NCBI RefSeq assembly: GCF_003609775.1
Contig: NZ_AP018049.1
Coordinates: 434,001 to 498,000, forward strand
Direction of reading: 5' to 3'
From: Prevotella melaninogenica
Lineage (GTDB): Bacteria; Bacteroidota; Bacteroidia; Bacteroidales; Bacteroidaceae
Length of the DNA: 64,000 nt
The notes beneath the pieces were generated by a model. It was not told the DNA's origin, did no database searches, and saw only the letters and a program-made list of their open reading frames with translations. Shown one piece after another: positions 62,763 to 64,000 of this stretch; the stretch's first letter is position 1; each line of letters opens with the position of its first letter. The translations under genes and the position numbers were made by a program.

Positions 62763-63729
62763 ACTTTATCAAGTTCGTAGTTTCGGCGAGAAGTTCTCAG
62801 CGATTTTTGAGTTTATTCGTGAGAACTTTAAGTTTTTGTTGCGTGCATGTACCTATCTACTCTTGCCGCTTTGTTTGATACAAGGCTTCGCAATGGAGAT
62901 GATGATGAAGGTCTTAGCACCTTATTATAACAATACTTTCGATATGGGAGGTGGTGCAGACATGGCGCAGAGTATGATGCTTAGATTAGGTGCTTCGTAC
63001 TTGGGTTATGGTATTTGTCTGCTGATAGGTTCTACCTTGTTGGCTGGAATCTGCTATAGTATGGTGAAATACTACCATAAGAGTCCAAATAGGCTTCGTA
63101 ATACGAAACTGAGCGACTTAAAACCTTTAATCATTCAGGTGATTAAACGCTCGTTATTAATGACCGTGGTTCTTGTAGCTCTGTTTATCGTAGTTTTGGT
63201 TCTTGTCTTCTCTTTTGCTGCAATCGTAAGTGCACCGGTATTAGCCGTTATACCAATTCTTGCATTACTTGTGTGCTGCTTGCCGGTTTCTATGGCATTA
63301 CCTGTCTATATTTTTGAAGATAAGGAAACGTTGTTTAGTTCTATATTACGTGGCTTAAAACTTGGTTTCCACTCTTTTTGGTCGTTGTTTGGTTTGATGT
63401 TTGTGATAGGATTCTTGACTAATATCCTGTCTTCATTCACATCAATTCCTTGGTATATCTTGACTGTTGTGAAGTCTGTTTTGCTGGCTACTGATACCAC
63501 TCAGAGCTCTTTTGCAACAAGTCCGGTATATAGCTTCTTCGTTTATTTGTCATCTGTATTCATGAATTTTGGTATGTATCTTACGATGACAATCTCTACC
63601 TTTGCCTTAGCTTTTCACTATGGAAGCATCGCAGAGGAGGAAGATGGCTTCTCTGTAGAGGACGACATACAGCACTTTGAGGAGTTAGCAGAGAAAGATA
63701 CAGATATTGATAACTTCGGTAAACTCTGA
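62737..63729 (+). CDS. Multi-pass membrane protein
   Basis: A 330-residue protein with about six hydrophobic helices (for example TYLLLPLCLIQGFAMEMMMK, YGICLLIGSTLLAGICYSMV, LFIVVLVLVFSFAAIVSAPV) and a polar C-terminus (EEEDGFSVEDDIQHFEELAE). No enzyme motif. It overlaps the SpoIIM-like gene and precedes the DUF4129-like gene by 12 nt, so it belongs to the same operon. Function unknown. Confidence 0.8.
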   Translation: MQIERPKIELYQVRSFGEKFSAIFEFIRENFKFLLRACTYLLLPLCLIQGFAMEMMMKVLAPYYNNTFDMGGGADMAQSMMLRLGASYLGYGICLLIGSTLLAGICYSMVKYYHKSPNRLRNTKLSDLKPLIIQVIKRSLLMTVVLVALFIVVLVLVFSFAAIVSAPVLAVIPILALLVCCLPVSMALPVYIFEDKETLFSSILRGLKLGFHSFWSLFGLMFVIGFLTNILSSFTSIPWYILTVVKSVLLATDTTQSSFATSPVYSFFVYLSSVFMNFGMYLTMTISTFALAFHYGSIAEEEDGFSVEDDIQHFEELAEKDTDIDNFGKL

Positions 63730-63741
63730 TAATTCAGTCCT

Positions 63742-64000
63742 ATGTTACAGCCATTAAGTGATACTTTGTCGTGTGATTCAGCGTTACTTCATCAGTACCG
63801 TTCTGATGATGCGTACAACTATGCGCGAGAGTTACAGGCACCTGAACTTGGTTGGTGGGATTGGCTGATGTCAAAGATAGGCGAATTCCTGTCTGAGATA
63901 TTCAATATTCAAGGCAAAGGGGATTTCCGTATAGTGATCTACATCATTCTTGCGCTTGCTATTATTGCCCTAATCGCTTTCATTTTGTACCGTTATCAAT
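63742..64000 (+). CDS. DUF4129-like membrane protein (3' partial)
   Basis: Only the first 86 residues lie in the window. They start MLQPLSDTLSCDSALLHQYR, contain a Trp-rich stretch (ELGWWDWLMSKIGEFLSEIF) and a membrane helix (IVIYIILALAIIALIAFILY). A signal-less beginning followed by a single helix before a cytoplasmic domain fits DUF4129 proteins, which commonly follow SpoIIM-type genes in Bacteroidetes. The call depends largely on context. Confidence 0.6.
   Translation, partial: MLQPLSDTLSCDSALLHQYRSDDAYNYARELQAPELGWWDWLMSKIGEFLSEIFNIQGKGDFRIVIYIILALAIIALIAFILYRYQ

Overview
The window reads as chromosome from a member of the Bacteroidales, most likely Prevotella or a close relative. Supporting signs are many promoters of the Bacteroidetes type (TTTG, 19-20 nt, then TAnnTTTG), a SusC/SusD pair, a protein ending in a type IX secretion sorting domain, a Bacteroidetes-style type VI secretion accessory island, and a merged str-S10-spc-alpha ribosomal cluster without tuf or adk. 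The genus is an inference from gene content; no 16S gene is present.

Positions 1-9000 are an AT-rich type VI secretion effector/immunity island. Three modules carry the same 139-nt end of a HINT (intein-like) domain followed by different toxin tips, each with its own immunity gene: a WHH-type nuclease tip with a SUKH immunity protein (the effector starts outside the window), an orphan module with no start codon and no HINT N-terminus, and a near-complete effector with an in-frame TAG in its PAAR-like part. A 5'-truncated vgrG, an unknown gene in adaptor position and a PAAR-like gene with a frame break at a nine-A tract follow. Next come two and a third tandem copies of a membrane-anchored 172-aa protein. 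Much of the island looks like stored or decaying effector parts.

Positions 9000-17130 hold a quinol-type nitric oxide reductase (norB) with a CRP/FNR-like palindrome upstream, a DUF3467 protein, and a SusD/SusC outer-membrane uptake pair on the minus strand. Positions 17780-36320 are one long co-directional block: rpsL, rpsG, fusA, then rpsJ to rplQ, including secY, map, infA, rpmJ and rpoA. A terminator closes it. After it lies a large leucine-rich-repeat protein with a type IX sorting tail.

Positions 39600-47610 (minus strand) hold two unknown genes and then a tight operon of a small DUF6140-like protein, three different dynamin-family GTPases and a small coiled-coil protein, driven by one good promoter. 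This is the best candidate for an undescribed system, plausibly membrane remodelling or anti-phage defence. Beside it are two paralogous zinc-ribbon proteins and a promoter-driven, rod-shaped structured RNA that could be a 6S-like RNA.

Positions 49400-64000 carry an unknown 480-aa protein, a glycine-zipper lipoprotein, an RlpA-like protein, divergent gdhA and a PEP-synthase-like protein with two N-terminal receiver-like domains, an acyl-adenylate ligase/SDR pair, and the start of an RDD/SpoIIM/DUF4129 membrane cluster. Intergenic DNA carries a recurring family of 22-nt-period dyad repeats at four places, plus a second unrelated 22-nt array at 58214. No tRNA, rRNA, CRISPR array or transposase was seen.
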